Shown: positions 15,432 through 24,369 of the stretch, piece by piece
Position numbering within the stretch: position 1 is the stretch's first letter
Layout of the letters: each line of letters opens with the position of its first letter
Assembly (NCBI GenBank): GCA_012270355.1
Contig: JAAXIL010000133.1
Location: forward strand, 2,186-33,828
Direction of reading: 5' to 3'
DNA from: Psychrobacter sp.
GTDB lineage: Bacteria; Pseudomonadota; Gammaproteobacteria; Pseudomonadales; Moraxellaceae
Length of the DNA: 31,643 nt
The notes under the pieces: model-generated
What the model was told of the DNA's origin: nothing
Seen by the model: only the letters and a program-made list of their open reading frames with translations
Database searches by the model: none
Translations under genes and position numbers: made by a program

Positions 15432-16868
15432 TTAAATGTCAAACGCCTGATCTATCGCTGTATCCAATCGATCGACGGCAATCACGTTAATACCTTCAAA
15501 TTGACCCTTTTGTGTTTTTGGGGCATTGGCTTTGGGTACAATGGCATGCGTAAACCCGTGCTTTATGGCTTCTTTGAGACGTTCTTGACCATTGGGAACG
15601 GGGCGAATCTCGCCCGACAATCCCACTTCGCCAAATACTGCCAACGAGGACGGCAAGGGTTTTTCTTTGATGCTCGAGGCACAAGCCAGTAGCACAGCTA
15701 AATCTGACCCTGTCTCCAATACCTTAACCCCACCCACCACATTCACATAAACGTCTTGTCCACTGGTGTGAATACCGCCGTGACGGTGCATGACCGCAAG
15801 AAGCATAGCAAGGCGTTGCTGATCTAACCCAAGTGCCATACGCCGAGGTTGCCCCTGTGAGTCATCGACAAGGGCTTGCACTTCAACCAGTAACGGACGT
15901 GTGCCTTCTCGGCTCACCATGACAATAGACCCCGAAATAGGTTTGTCATATCGGCTCAAAAATATGGCGGATGGATTGGCAACTTCCTTTAAACCTGTGT
16001 CGGTCATGCCAAAAATGCCAAGCTCATTCACCGCACCAAAACGATTTTTGACCGCTCGAATCATACGAAAGCGGGAATCAGCTTGCCCTTCGAAATACAG
16101 TACGGTATCGACCATGTGTTCAAGCACTCTGGGTCCTGCCAGCGTACCTTCTTTGGTGACGTGACCCACTAAAAACAGAGCCGTACCCGTTTGCTTGGCA
16201 TAGCGGGTTAACATGGCGGCAGACTCACGAATTTGACTCACCCCACCTGGGGCAGAGTTGATGGCATCGGTATAGATGGTTTGGATGGAATCAATCACCG
16301 CAATGGCAGGTTGCTCTTGGCTAAGGGCATTACAAATGGTTTCGACGTTGGTTTCTGCCATGACTTTAAGATGATCAACAGGCAAGCCCAATCTTTGTGC
16401 TCGCATTGCCACTTGTGACAAGGACTCCTCACCCGTCACATACAGGGCACTGCCTGCCAAACTGTCTGGCTGTGCCATGTGACAAGCGGTTTGTAGCAAA
16501 ATGGTGGATTTACCAATGCCTGGATCACCGCCAATCAGTACGACCGAGCCTGCCACCAAGCCACCGCCCAACACTCGGTTGAACTCACCAATGCCAGTTG
16601 GCAAACGGGTATCTAAAGTCACGCTAACCGAGCCAAGCGTCATCACGCCACTTTGCGAACCTGCATAATTGGTGTTGCCCGAATGCGTTGCCGACCCACT
16701 ACCTCCACGTGGGGCAGTGACTTTTGAGGTTGATTTGTGATGCGGTAGGCTGACATTCACCGCTTCAACTAAGGTGTTCCACTCTCCGCAGTCCGAGCAT
16801 TGCCCCGACCATTTACCAAAATGAGCCCCACAATTTTGACAGACATAACTGGTTTTATTTTTTGCCAT
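15432..16868 (-). CDS. radA: DNA repair ATPase RadA
   Basis: RadA is a RecA-like hexameric helicase that helps branch migration in recombination. The 478-aa protein shows the N-terminal zinc finger (C10, C13, C24, C27), a Walker A GGDPGIGKST at 113-122, the RadA-specific KNRFG motif followed by AVNELGIFGM, and a C-terminal Lon-protease-like domain without catalytic Ser. Length is about 15 residues over E. coli RadA, due to a Ser/Gly/Thr-rich linker at residues 45-75. The ATG is at 16868, and it lies 32 bp downstream of lptB on the same strand, so it may be cotranscribed with the Lpt genes, an unusual partner. Confidence 0.95.
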   Translation of the reverse strand: MAKNKTSYVCQNCGAHFGKWSGQCSDCGEWNTLVEAVNVSLPHHKSTSKVTAPRGGSGSATHSGNTNYAGSQSGVMTLGSVSVTLDTRLPTGIGEFNRVLGGGLVAGSVVLIGGDPGIGKSTILLQTACHMAQPDSLAGSALYVTGEESLSQVAMRAQRLGLPVDHLKVMAETNVETICNALSQEQPAIAVIDSIQTIYTDAINSAPGGVSQIRESAAMLTRYAKQTGTALFLVGHVTKEGTLAGPRVLEHMVDTVLYFEGQADSRFRMIRAVKNRFGAVNELGIFGMTDTGLKEVANPSAIFLSRYDKPISGSIVMVSREGTRPLLVEVQALVDDSQGQPRRMALGLDQQRLAMLLAVMHRHGGIHTSGQDVYVNVVGGVKVLETGSDLAVLLACASSIKEKPLPSSLAVFGEVGLSGEIRPVPNGQERLKEAIKHGFTHAIVPKANAPKTQKGQFEGINVIAVDRLDTAIDQAFDI

Positions 16869-16900
16869 ACTCTATTTATCAATATTTATTGAGTTAAACG

Positions 16901-17692
16901 CTATACCTTAAAATCTTTACCTAAATATACTTCTTTGACCAAGTCATTTTCTAAAATATCGTTCGGCGAACCCTCGGCAATAATCGCCCCTTCGCTCACG
17001 ATATATGCCTGCTCACAAATCGCCAAGGTTTCTCGCACGTTATGATCAGTGATGAGCACACCAATGCCCCGATTTTTAAGGGCAGTGATGACCGACTTAA
17101 TGTCCCCTACCGAAATGGGGTCAACCCCCGCAAATGGCTCATCGAGCAAGATAAATTTGGGGTCGGCGGCAAGAGCCCGAGCAATTTCACAACGACGACG
17201 CTCCCCGCCCGACACGCTCATGCCCATCGAGGCACGCACATGATTTAAGTTAAATTCATTGATTAAACGCTCTAGCTCCTCTGCTTGAGCCGATTTTGAC
17301 AAGTCCTTGCGGGTTTGCAAGATGGCGAGGATATTATCCGCAATGGACAGCTTACGGAAAATTGAGGCTTCTTGTGGCAAATAACCAATGCCTGCCCTCG
17401 CCCGCTCATGCATGGCAAGTTTGGACAAATCCTGATTGCCAAGCCTAACCGTGCCTTTATCCATGTTCACCAAACCGACGACCATATAAAAGCTGGTCGT
17501 TTTGCCTGCCCCATTCGGACCCAACAAACCCACCACTTGCCCTTGCTGTACCGCAAACGACACGTCCTTGACCACCCAGCGTTTGCCATAGCGTTTGCCG
17601 AGGTGCGACATGGTTAATGTGGCCCGATTGGCTTGAGCTTGTGCATCAGCGGGCTGAACGTTTGGTATAGTTGATATGAACTCTTCAGACAT
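16901..17692 (-). CDS. lptB: LPS export ABC transporter ATPase LptB
   Basis: LptB powers LptFG to extract lipopolysaccharide from the inner membrane. The 263-aa protein has Walker [10 protein letters not shown] (58-66), Q-loop PQEAS, signature SGGERRR (161-167) and Walker [10 protein letters not shown] (181-189), then the switch His in TDHNV. The sequence [12 protein letters not shown] is typical of LptB. An N-terminal extension of about 25 residues precedes the usual start. The ATG overlaps the TAA of the full-length lptA frame (TAATG), which is strong evidence of coupled translation and that the longer lptA frame is the ancestral one. Confidence 0.95.
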   Translation of the reverse strand: MSEEFISTIPNVQPADAQAQANRATLTMSHLGKRYGKRWVVKDVSFAVQQGQVVGLLGPNGAGKTTSFYMVVGLVNMDKGTVRLGNQDLSKLAMHERARAGIGYLPQEASIFRKLSIADNILAILQTRKDLSKSAQAEELERLINEFNLNHVRASMGMSVSGGERRRCEIARALAADPKFILLDEPFAGVDPISVGDIKSVITALKNRGIGVLITDHNVRETLAICEQAYIVSEGAIIAEGSPNDILENDLVKEVYLGKDFKV

Positions 17693-18276
17693 TAGCGTAC
17701 CCCTAGCCGTTTGGTCGCTTCATTGGGCGGAAAAATACGCACCACTCGCTGACTGCACACTGCCGTCGCATCCACATCGCCAATTTTTAGTATGTAGCGA
17801 ATAACATTGCCCTAAAAACTTGCCCCGTTTTGCCTCCCGCGGGCATTGCCCGTCAGAGTGACAATACCTGTCACGTCATTATAGTCAATTTTGTTGGATT
17901 GACCTTTAGCCAGTACTTTTTCTTGCGTGACCACTTGTTGCATCGTGGCAGGTCGCCCCGTCAATACGGCAGAATCAATACTGCGAGAGCCTGATAAGTT
18001 GACAGTAATGTTATCGGCGGTGAGTTTGAGCGTACCTTGAGTGATGATGACATCACCCGAATAAGACGTCACCCCCGTCCGCTCGCTATAGGTTGCTCGG
18101 TCGGCAAGCAAGCGAATGGGTTGATTGGCATCAGATGGCAAGGCGTTGGCGTAAAAAGGCACAAAGGGCAACGCCAGCATTGCCGTTAACATCGCTACGG
18201 CTTTGGGTTTTCGAAGTATTTGCTTGCACAAAATAGCGAACTTTGGCGAATGCTTAAAACTGGCTCTATGGGTCAT
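17692..18276 (-). pseudogene. lptA: LPS transport periplasmic protein LptA, amber codon at position 155
   Basis: LptA bridges the periplasm, carrying LPS from LptC to LptD through a chain of beta-jellyroll units. The first 154 residues include a signal peptide (MLTAMLALPFVPFYANA) and the OstA/LptA fold (SYSGDVIITQGTLKLTADNI). A TAG at 17812-17814 then interrupts the frame in NGASF-stop-GNVIRYILKIGDVDAT. Reading through gives 39 more residues, ending in a TAA that overlaps the lptB ATG. The junction matches the family pattern in which Gln follows Phe (E. coli FQGDHIEYDI), so CAG to TAG is the likely change. The truncated protein lacks its last strands. lptC and kdsC, usual upstream partners, are absent here. 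No good ribosome site precedes 18276. Confidence 0.85.
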
Positions 18277-18462
18277 GGGGATGCGACTTGAGGTAGTAGG
18301 ATGTAATAGATAAAAAAGGTTTTAGCGAAATGTATTATGGAATAACAAAGTAAATAATAGGGTCTCGACATTATGAAGCACTTGCTATGGCGGATTCAAG
18401 ATGATTTCGGTACATATCGCTTGCGTCACGTTATAAAAAGTGGCAAAAACATGACCGTATAA

Positions 18463-18489
18463 AATAAGCCACTTAGAAAGTGACTTATT
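18463..18489 (-). terminator. Terminator of the M16C peptidase gene
   Basis: A 12-bp stem (AATAAGCCACTT against AAGTGACTTATT, one G-T) with a 3-nt loop is followed on the minus strand by TTTTATA. It lies about 75 bp past the stop of the leftward peptidase gene. Confidence 0.7.
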
Positions 18490-18498
18490 CGATGTCTT

Positions 18499-18522
18499 TT
18501 TTATAACATCTTTTATAACATC
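18499..18522. repeat. 12-bp perfect tandem duplication
   Basis: TTTTATAACATC is repeated twice in direct contact (18499-18510, 18511-18522), between the terminator and the peptidase gene stop. No function can be assigned. Confidence 0.8.
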
Positions 18523-18564
18523 GCACTGCAAACAGGGTTTAACCTTGTATTTCAACTGGCTCTT

Positions 18565-21500
18565 TTAACTGCCTATTTTCTCAACTGCAAACCCCATCGA
18601 TTGCACCGCATCTGCCTTATCATAAGGGGCAAGCACCGCTCGGCAAGCATTGCTATTTGTATCGCCAGTTAAATAAGTTTGAGCCACCCGTTTTAAGTCA
18701 TCAATACTCACTTCTAAAATTTGTTCACGCAACTGTTGTTGCCACGCTTCATCTCGCCCATGTAGCTCAGATAAGCAGGCTTTCACCGCTTCCCCTGCTG
18801 GGGATGCAGGCTTATCCATGCCTGATATGATACCCAAAATCGCCTCTCCCAACTGTTCCTCAGCTTGTGGCTCGCTGATAAGCCATTGAACACTTGCATC
18901 AAAATGAGCAAAGGTATCGATGCAATGTGGATCCCGATAGCTAAAGAACTTAAAGGCACAAGCATTGGCATCATAGCTTGATCCGCCACCATACGCTCCG
19001 CCTTGCTCCCGAATGGCACGGTGCAAATAGCCATTGCGTAAATAGGGGGCGAGCACCATCAAAGCGGGGGCATCGGCATGGTCAATCGGTACGGCAGGAT
19101 ACACTTTGGCGTTATGATACACATTGGTCGGCACAAGCCATGCCACATCTTGATCGGCGTTATCTAAATTAGGTAATTTAAGATTTGCAAAGGCTTCGGG
19201 TAGTTTTGAGTCATTATCAGGAAGTGATGACAGCTTATCGCTTTTAACACTGGCATCTTCCTGCCATGTTTGCTCAATAACCTGCGTCAATCGTTCACTT
19301 TCGTCTGGTTCACACACCAAAATCGCTTGCTTCGGCAAAGCTTGCATCATTTGGTGCAACTCGGTAAGCGAGGCGGTTAACTTATCCCATGCAGATTCAT
19401 CTTGTTTAGCATCTTGCAAAAATTGTTTAAGGGCATTTAAGGCAGGCAGTCCGCTATGAGCATATTCAAGCCCTGCCTGACGGCTCATGCCCCGACTGGC
19501 AGTTTGCATCGCATAAGCGTGCCCTGCCCCTGCAATGCGTGCTTGCCAAGCCGATGCTCGCTGACTCAGCAACTCTTTAATCCGATCGGTTTCAGTAAAT
19601 ACCGTATCCTCCAGCACGGTTTTTAGCAAAGCAATGGCTTCGGGTTTGCGGGTCAAGGCACGGGTCGCCAAAATAAAATAACTGCTGATTTTATTCGGGT
19701 CATCGGTTGCGGTGCGTTGGCTAATGCGAGCGGTTACGCCCGACGACATAGATGCTTGCACGGCTTGAAACTCACGAGCGGATAAACCGTCGGTGCCGAG
19801 TTCTGCCAACAAGTTTAAATACAATGGCAAAAAGGGATGATTGATGATGGCATCGGCAACTTGTGTATTATCATTTGTCTCATCTCCGTCATCTAAGGTC
19901 ATGACGAGCTGATGATAATACAAACCATTCGTGCCTGCCTCATAACGGTGCAACGTAGCGGACTGACCTGCTAGGCTTAAGTTCACACTTTCACCTTGAG
20001 CCAAATGAATGTGACTTGGCACATCCTCGAGCCCAACTTTTGGCAATAGACTCAAGTCATCGGGCTGAGATTGGCGAGCTTGTAAGGCTTGAGCTTGTGC
20101 TTGCAGTTTGATTTTGTCGGCATCGGTCAATCGCTCAGCGATGGCATCCAATCGAGCTTGCTCTGCTTTGGCAAGTTGTGTCGATTTTTGGGCATCTGGC
20201 ACCAGCGTGACCCGTACCCGATGCGGATTATCAAGCAAATGCTGACGCAGTAGGCTCGGCAACCACTCAGGGTCTTGTACCTGCTCTCGTAACCATGCCA
20301 AATGCTCATCAACTTGCCATATATCGATGGGGTTGCCGTCGTGCACCGCCGTACTAAAGCCTTCGAGCATGAGGTTTAAGCCATATGGCATGCCATCACC
20401 GCCAATGTGGCGTTGATCAATTTCGATTTGATGCAAAATGGTTTCGATGGTGTCCGCATCAATGCCATTATCGGCAACTTGAGCCAGCAATTCCAAAATC
20501 CCCTGCTCAACCGCCTCAGCGTGTTCGGGCTCTGAGCCTCGTAACCCTGTATAAAACACCATTTCAAAATGGCTGTCGTCCAAACCAAGAAGCGGGCTTG
20601 GGGCAGTGCCAAGAGCATGACTGTCCAAATATGCCCGCAGTGGTGAGCCCGCATGCTCAATCAACACGCCTTCAAGCAATCGTAACGCAAGCCGTTGTTT
20701 GGGGTCCGTAATCGTGGGTAACAACCAAGCTACCACATGGTGCGTCTGATTTTTGGTGAGCTCATCCACCCCGTAAGTTTCGACTTTGGCAATCGGGGCA
20801 GAGCGTCGTTGCTCTAAATGCGAGGCGTGTTTGTCACCTTGCGTAAACTTGGCAAACACATCCTCGTGCAGGCGTGTTTGAATGTCACCAATAGCAATGT
20901 TACCAAAGCTCATGCTGATGCTGTTGGTCGGGTGATAATGACTAGCATGAAAGGCAACCAATTCTTCATGCGTCAAATCAGGAATATCGGCAGGGTCACC
21001 GCCTGAATTGTAATGATAGGTCGTGGTCGGGAATAAGTGGTGTGCGACGGCATGATACAGTTGATCCACTTCACCACTCATCGCCCCCTTCATCTCATTA
21101 AATACGATGCCCTTAAACTGGGGTGCACCGCTGTCATCCAACTCAATACGGATGCCTTCTTGAGCAAAATCCAAGGGGTCAATGTTCGGAAAAAAAGCCG
21201 CATCGACATACACCGACAACAAGTTAAAAAAGTCATTGCGATTTTGCGTGGCAAACGGATACACCGTCCAATCTGCGGCTGTCATCGCATTCATAAAAGT
21301 ATTGAGCGAGCGTTTGATCATCGAAAAGAATGGGTCACGCACGGGATATTTTTTTGAGCCACACAACGCTGTGTGCTCTAAAATGTGAGCTTCGCCCTTT
21401 GAGGTCATCGGCTGGGTGCGAAAGCCGACCATAAACGCATTTTCATCGCTTGGGTGTGCCAAATGATAGTGCATCGCTCCTGTTTGTTCATGCTGACAGA

Positions 21501-21630
21501 CCAGTACGTCCAGCGACAATGCCTCAATTGGGCGATGCTCAATCAGCTTAAAGCTGGGATGCAAGGTTAAATCTAAATCGGTATTGATGGGTGTGCTGAC
21601 AAATGCAGAAGGTGACACAGGTAGATTCAT
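18565..21630 (-). CDS. M16C zinc metallopeptidase (presequence-protease type)
   Basis: The 1021-aa protein belongs to the insulinase superfamily, subfamily M16C, like mitochondrial and chloroplast PreP, which degrades peptides in a closed chamber formed by two halves. The inverted zinc motif H82-I-L-E85-H86 sits in GEAHILEHTALCG, followed by DPFFSMIKRSLNTFMNAMTA and the distal Glu in FAQEGIRIELDD. The C-terminal half contains the conserved GGAYGGGSSYD that shapes the active site. There is no signal peptide, so it is likely cytosolic. Length is standard. The ATG at 21630 follows AGAGCTTC, a weak site. A terminator lies downstream. Substrates are probably short peptides; a specific role is not deducible. 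Confidence 0.9.
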   Translation of the reverse strand: MNLPVSPSAFVSTPINTDLDLTLHPSFKLIEHRPIEALSLDVLVCQHEQTGAMHYHLAHPSDENAFMVGFRTQPMTSKGEAHILEHTALCGSKKYPVRDPFFSMIKRSLNTFMNAMTAADWTVYPFATQNRNDFFNLLSVYVDAAFFPNIDPLDFAQEGIRIELDDSGAPQFKGIVFNEMKGAMSGEVDQLYHAVAHHLFPTTTYHYNSGGDPADIPDLTHEELVAFHASHYHPTNSISMSFGNIAIGDIQTRLHEDVFAKFTQGDKHASHLEQRRSAPIAKVETYGVDELTKNQTHHVVAWLLPTITDPKQRLALRLLEGVLIEHAGSPLRAYLDSHALGTAPSPLLGLDDSHFEMVFYTGLRGSEPEHAEAVEQGILELLAQVADNGIDADTIETILHQIEIDQRHIGGDGMPYGLNLMLEGFSTAVHDGNPIDIWQVDEHLAWLREQVQDPEWLPSLLRQHLLDNPHRVRVTLVPDAQKSTQLAKAEQARLDAIAERLTDADKIKLQAQAQALQARQSQPDDLSLLPKVGLEDVPSHIHLAQGESVNLSLAGQSATLHRYEAGTNGLYYHQLVMTLDDGDETNDNTQVADAIINHPFLPLYLNLLAELGTDGLSAREFQAVQASMSSGVTARISQRTATDDPNKISSYFILATRALTRKPEAIALLKTVLEDTVFTETDRIKELLSQRASAWQARIAGAGHAYAMQTASRGMSRQAGLEYAHSGLPALNALKQFLQDAKQDESAWDKLTASLTELHQMMQALPKQAILVCEPDESERLTQVIEQTWQEDASVKSDKLSSLPDNDSKLPEAFANLKLPNLDNADQDVAWLVPTNVYHNAKVYPAVPIDHADAPALMVLAPYLRNGYLHRAIREQGGAYGGGSSYDANACAFKFFSYRDPHCIDTFAHFDASVQWLISEPQAEEQLGEAILGIISGMDKPASPAGEAVKACLSELHGRDEAWQQQLREQILEVSIDDLKRVAQTYLTGDTNSNACRAVLAPYDKADAVQSMGFAVEKIGS

Positions 21631-21766
21631 GGAAGCTCTTATTTTGTGAGGGTATTAAATAAATTGGATATTAAAATAGGCTAGCCCACTTTAAAGATGA
21701 ACGCCATCAACTTTGTTAAATGGTGGTGTTTGGCAAAATGTCAATGTATGGGCTTTAATCTTTGGC

Positions 21767-22465
21767 TTAATCCTTGACCAAATGCGCATCGAGCGGGGCA
21801 TCGTGGCAAGTTCGAGCTTTAGTGATGGATGGGGGGTATGTTTCGTTCGATTTTGCACCAGACATGACATCGGGTAACGTCAAACAAAACACCTCACTAT
21901 TTTTCGCCCGAATCGACAATTCAAATTGGCGAAATTTGCGTAACGCGAGTTGAGTACCTAAAGGTTGCCCGAGCAGTTGCCAAATGAGCATACTGATCCA
22001 AAGCCCATGCGTGTAAATCACATGATTACCAGTAGGTAACTTGCTAAATTCCTCGTCGAGCACTTGTCTAACTCGCTCGCTAAACTGATTAAAACTCTCA
22101 GTTTGCTCGCCATGGGTGGTATTTGGTTCATACTGTTGCCAAAATCCATCCGCCTCGGCGTTACGCTTATGCTTCGGCAAAGCCTGCATAGTGTCCAAAC
22201 ATAAATAATCAAACTCATGCAAATTGTCAATTACCACAGGCTCCATGCCTGTTTTTTCGAGCAGGGGCTCGGCAGTTTGCTGAGTGCGTATGAACTTGGA
22301 CACATATATGCCATCAATGCTCGGCAACGTATCGATGAGCCAATCAGCGCCGGACTGTGCTTGTGTTTTGCCTAAATCAGTCAGATACCCCTCAAGATTT
22401 GGCAAGTGTTTCTCGCCCGTATTGCTCACCGTCTGACCATGTCGCACCAGATATATTTTTTTCAT
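21767..22465 (-). CDS. Histidine phosphatase family protein (PhoE/GpmB-like)
   Basis: The 232-aa protein begins MKKIYLVRHGQTVSNTGE, the canonical RHG motif with the phosphohistidine nucleophile, then LTDLGKTQAQSGADWL and SKFIRTQQTAEPLL, and later YTHGLWISMLIWQLLG carrying the second catalytic His. This is a standard phosphoglycerate-mutase-like phosphatase, unlike the RHS variant at 1287-2072. The acidic residue that acts as general acid probably lies in LHEFDYLC. Substrate unknown. It stands alone upstream of the peptidase gene, with a 136-bp spacer, and on its other side faces the 800-bp AT-rich gap. Confidence 0.85.
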   Translation of the reverse strand: MKKIYLVRHGQTVSNTGEKHLPNLEGYLTDLGKTQAQSGADWLIDTLPSIDGIYVSKFIRTQQTAEPLLEKTGMEPVVIDNLHEFDYLCLDTMQALPKHKRNAEADGFWQQYEPNTTHGEQTESFNQFSERVRQVLDEEFSKLPTGNHVIYTHGLWISMLIWQLLGQPLGTQLALRKFRQFELSIRAKNSEVFCLTLPDVMSGAKSNETYPPSITKARTCHDAPLDAHLVKD

Positions 22466-22737
22466 GCGTCTATTTCTCTTTTTTTTAAGGTCTAAAATTT
22501 AAAGTTATTTTGTTTACATGACTTCTATCAACATATGTTTTGCGATTATTGTAACCTATGGGTAATACGCTAACAAAAAACTGGCCATATTGTGAAACAT
22601 GGCAGAATTCACCTCTGACTGACGAGATATTGTTTGATTAAACAATGACAAATATTCTCTTTGTTTAGCTGGCTATTTTGATAGAAAGTCTTGTTATCCC
22701 CCATCATTAAACGGCTAGAAAAGTTTCCCCCAATTGC

Positions 22738-22758
22738 TGTGGATAAGTCTGTGAATAA
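22738..22758 (-). promoter_or_regulatory. Two adjacent DnaA boxes
   Basis: On the minus strand the bases read TTATTCACA, three bases, then TTATCCACA. Both fit TTWTNCACA without mismatch and are in the same orientation, 12 bp apart start to start. Confidence 0.5.
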
Positions 22759-22844
22759 GCAGGGACTTGACATGGGTAATTGCCGATAATAACTAGCCTT
22801 AGCTTAGATTGGTTAAAATTTAATCAATATAAAATATTTAATAT

Positions 22845-22857
22845 AATCAATTAGTTA
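22845..22857 (+). promoter_or_regulatory. IHF-type binding site
   Basis: AATCAATTAGTTA matches the IHF consensus WATCAANNNNTTR at every defined position and lies within the AT-rich tract between the DnaA boxes. Confidence 0.45.
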
Positions 22858-22959
22858 TCTAACTTTATGTCTTTTACTCAAACTTTCATCAAAAAAAAAC
22901 TTTACCTTTGATTTTGGGTCAAGGTTCCACGTGATTAGCCAGAAAATAACGTCATGATT

Positions 22960-22968
22960 TGTGGATAA
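22960..22968 (-). promoter_or_regulatory. DnaA box
   Basis: TTATCCACA on the minus strand, a perfect match to the high-affinity E. coli box, in the same orientation as the pair about 200 bp to the left. Confidence 0.5.
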
Positions 22969-23269
22969 CCATTTTTATTTCATTTAATTTAGAGAGTATC
23001 CTACCTCTTTATTAATCATCAATAACTAACTCATCTCGACTTGCATCGCTTCGATTCAATCATAACATTTACAATATGACATATGTTTCATCGCTAATCT
23101 AAAAGCTTAAATAAACCTAAGTGGCAATTAAAGTTTGGTACCTTTGATGATTCTAGCTATTCATCCTTTTTATCGTACCAGTTACCATTTATACAGTTGA
23201 TATGGTTCGATTCTTGCAACAAACTTTGTAATACGCTAAACAACTTTCATTATTAAAGGTAAACGAACG

Positions 23270-24289
23270 ATGTATGATGTGATGGCAATTGGTAATGCCC
23301 TTGTAGATCAAGAATATTTAATGAGCGACGAACAATTGGCGATGACCAATCTCACCAAGGGCAATATGACACTTGCAAGTAGTGAAGAACAAGCCCAACT
23401 ATTAAATAGGTTCAAAGAACAAAAAGTTATCTCCGCCAAAAAAGCAGGAGGTGGGTCAGCCGCCAATGCCATGTATGCCTTTGCCAGTCTAGGGGGAAAG
23501 CCTTATTATGCGTGCCGCGTTGGTGATGATAGTGAAGGGCGTTTTTATTTGCATGATTTGAACGAAGCAGGTGTGGCTACTGATGAGTCTTTTGCTATCA
23601 GTAAGACTGGAGAAACAGGTACTTGTGTGGTTGCCGTCACCCCTGATGGTGAACGCACCATGCAAACGCATCTCGGTACGTCAAGCGAGATTGGGACGAA
23701 AAATGTGGATTTCACTACGCTAGAACAAAGCGACTGGCTATTTTTGGAAGGTTATCTTGCCATGTCAGACAACTTTCGTCCGCTGATCGGCAAGCTACGG
23801 CAACAAGCAGGTCTGCGTCATGCCAAAATTGCGGTGAGTTTTGCCGATCCTGCCGTGGTAAACTTTGGCAAAGAGGGGTTGCTTGAGATGCTGGGCAACG
23901 GTGTGGATGTCATCTTTTGCAACAGCGAAGAAGCACGCCTATTCACGGGTAAAAAACAGTTGAAAGCCGCCATAAGGGCGTTGATGGACCATTGCGATTT
24001 AGCCGTCGTCACTGATGGTGCAAATGACACTTGTATCTGTGAAAGGCAGTCAGATGACTCGCTTGAATTCACGTCCATCACGCCGCCAACGGTCGCTGAA
24101 ATCATCGATACCAACGGGGCAGGCGACAATTTTGCAGGGGCGTTTTTATATGCCCTTTCACAACACTATAGTTTGAAGGAATGCGGCGATTTGGCGGCGG
24201 AAGTCGCCAGCAAAGTGGTGCGACAACTCGGACCACGCCTCTCGCCTCATGAATACCGTGATATTGCTCGACAGGTATTGGTGGTATAG
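23270..24289 (+). CDS. PfkB-family sugar/nucleoside kinase, adenosine kinase-like
   Basis: The 339-aa protein has the two PfkB signatures. KKAGGGSAANAMYAFASLGGKP and YACRVGDDSEGRFY lie in the N-terminal half, and DTNGAGDNFAGAFLYAL near residue 283 carries the catalytic Asp and anion hole. VTDGANDTCIC and TPDGERTMQTHLG also fit. The overall pattern resembles bacterial adenosine kinases of the PfkB family, which phosphorylate adenosine (or another nucleoside or sugar) with ATP. A ribosome site AAAGG lies ten bases before the ATG. It is a single-gene unit, with the AT-rich gap upstream and a strong terminator downstream. The substrate call is by general resemblance only. Confidence 0.85.
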   Translation: MYDVMAIGNALVDQEYLMSDEQLAMTNLTKGNMTLASSEEQAQLLNRFKEQKVISAKKAGGGSAANAMYAFASLGGKPYYACRVGDDSEGRFYLHDLNEAGVATDESFAISKTGETGTCVVAVTPDGERTMQTHLGTSSEIGTKNVDFTTLEQSDWLFLEGYLAMSDNFRPLIGKLRQQAGLRHAKIAVSFADPAVVNFGKEGLLEMLGNGVDVIFCNSEEARLFTGKKQLKAAIRALMDHCDLAVVTDGANDTCICERQSDDSLEFTSITPPTVAEIIDTNGAGDNFAGAFLYALSQHYSLKECGDLAAEVASKVVRQLGPRLSPHEYRDIARQVLVV

Positions 24290-24318
24290 ATATTTACGGT
24301 TTAGAAGAAATTACAAAA

Positions 24319-24342
24319 AAACCTCCCCATTAAGGGAGGTTT
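24319..24342 (+). terminator. Terminator of the PfkB kinase gene
   Basis: AAACCTCCC and GGGAGGTTT pair around CATTAA with flanking A and T runs, 30 bp after the kinase stop. It lies between convergent genes and may serve both. Confidence 0.9.
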
Positions 24343-24369
24343 ATTAAAGACGGCTTGATTTAAAGAGAT

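Larger units (their letters stand above)
22466..23269. other. AT-rich 804-bp gene-free region with DnaA boxes
   Basis: No coding frame is convincing here. It holds three consensus DnaA boxes (TTWTNCACA): TGTGGATAA at 22738-22746, TGTGAATAA at 22750-22758 and TGTGGATAA at 22960-22968, all in one orientation. There is an IHF consensus match at 22845-22857, an AT-rich tract (22800-22900), and a 21-bp near-palindrome at 22808-22828. A hairpin ATTGTTT-GATT-AAACAAT lies at 22629-22646. It could be a replication origin or a DnaA-titration site, or simply the regulatory region of the flanking divergent genes. dnaA, dnaN and rpmH, usual origin neighbours, are not seen. Confidence 0.45.

Noticed and set aside
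22466..23269. Missing small gene or sRNA in the 800-bp gap
   Set aside because: No frame with a ribosome site and no promoter-terminator pair could be found. Binding sites are the only clear features.
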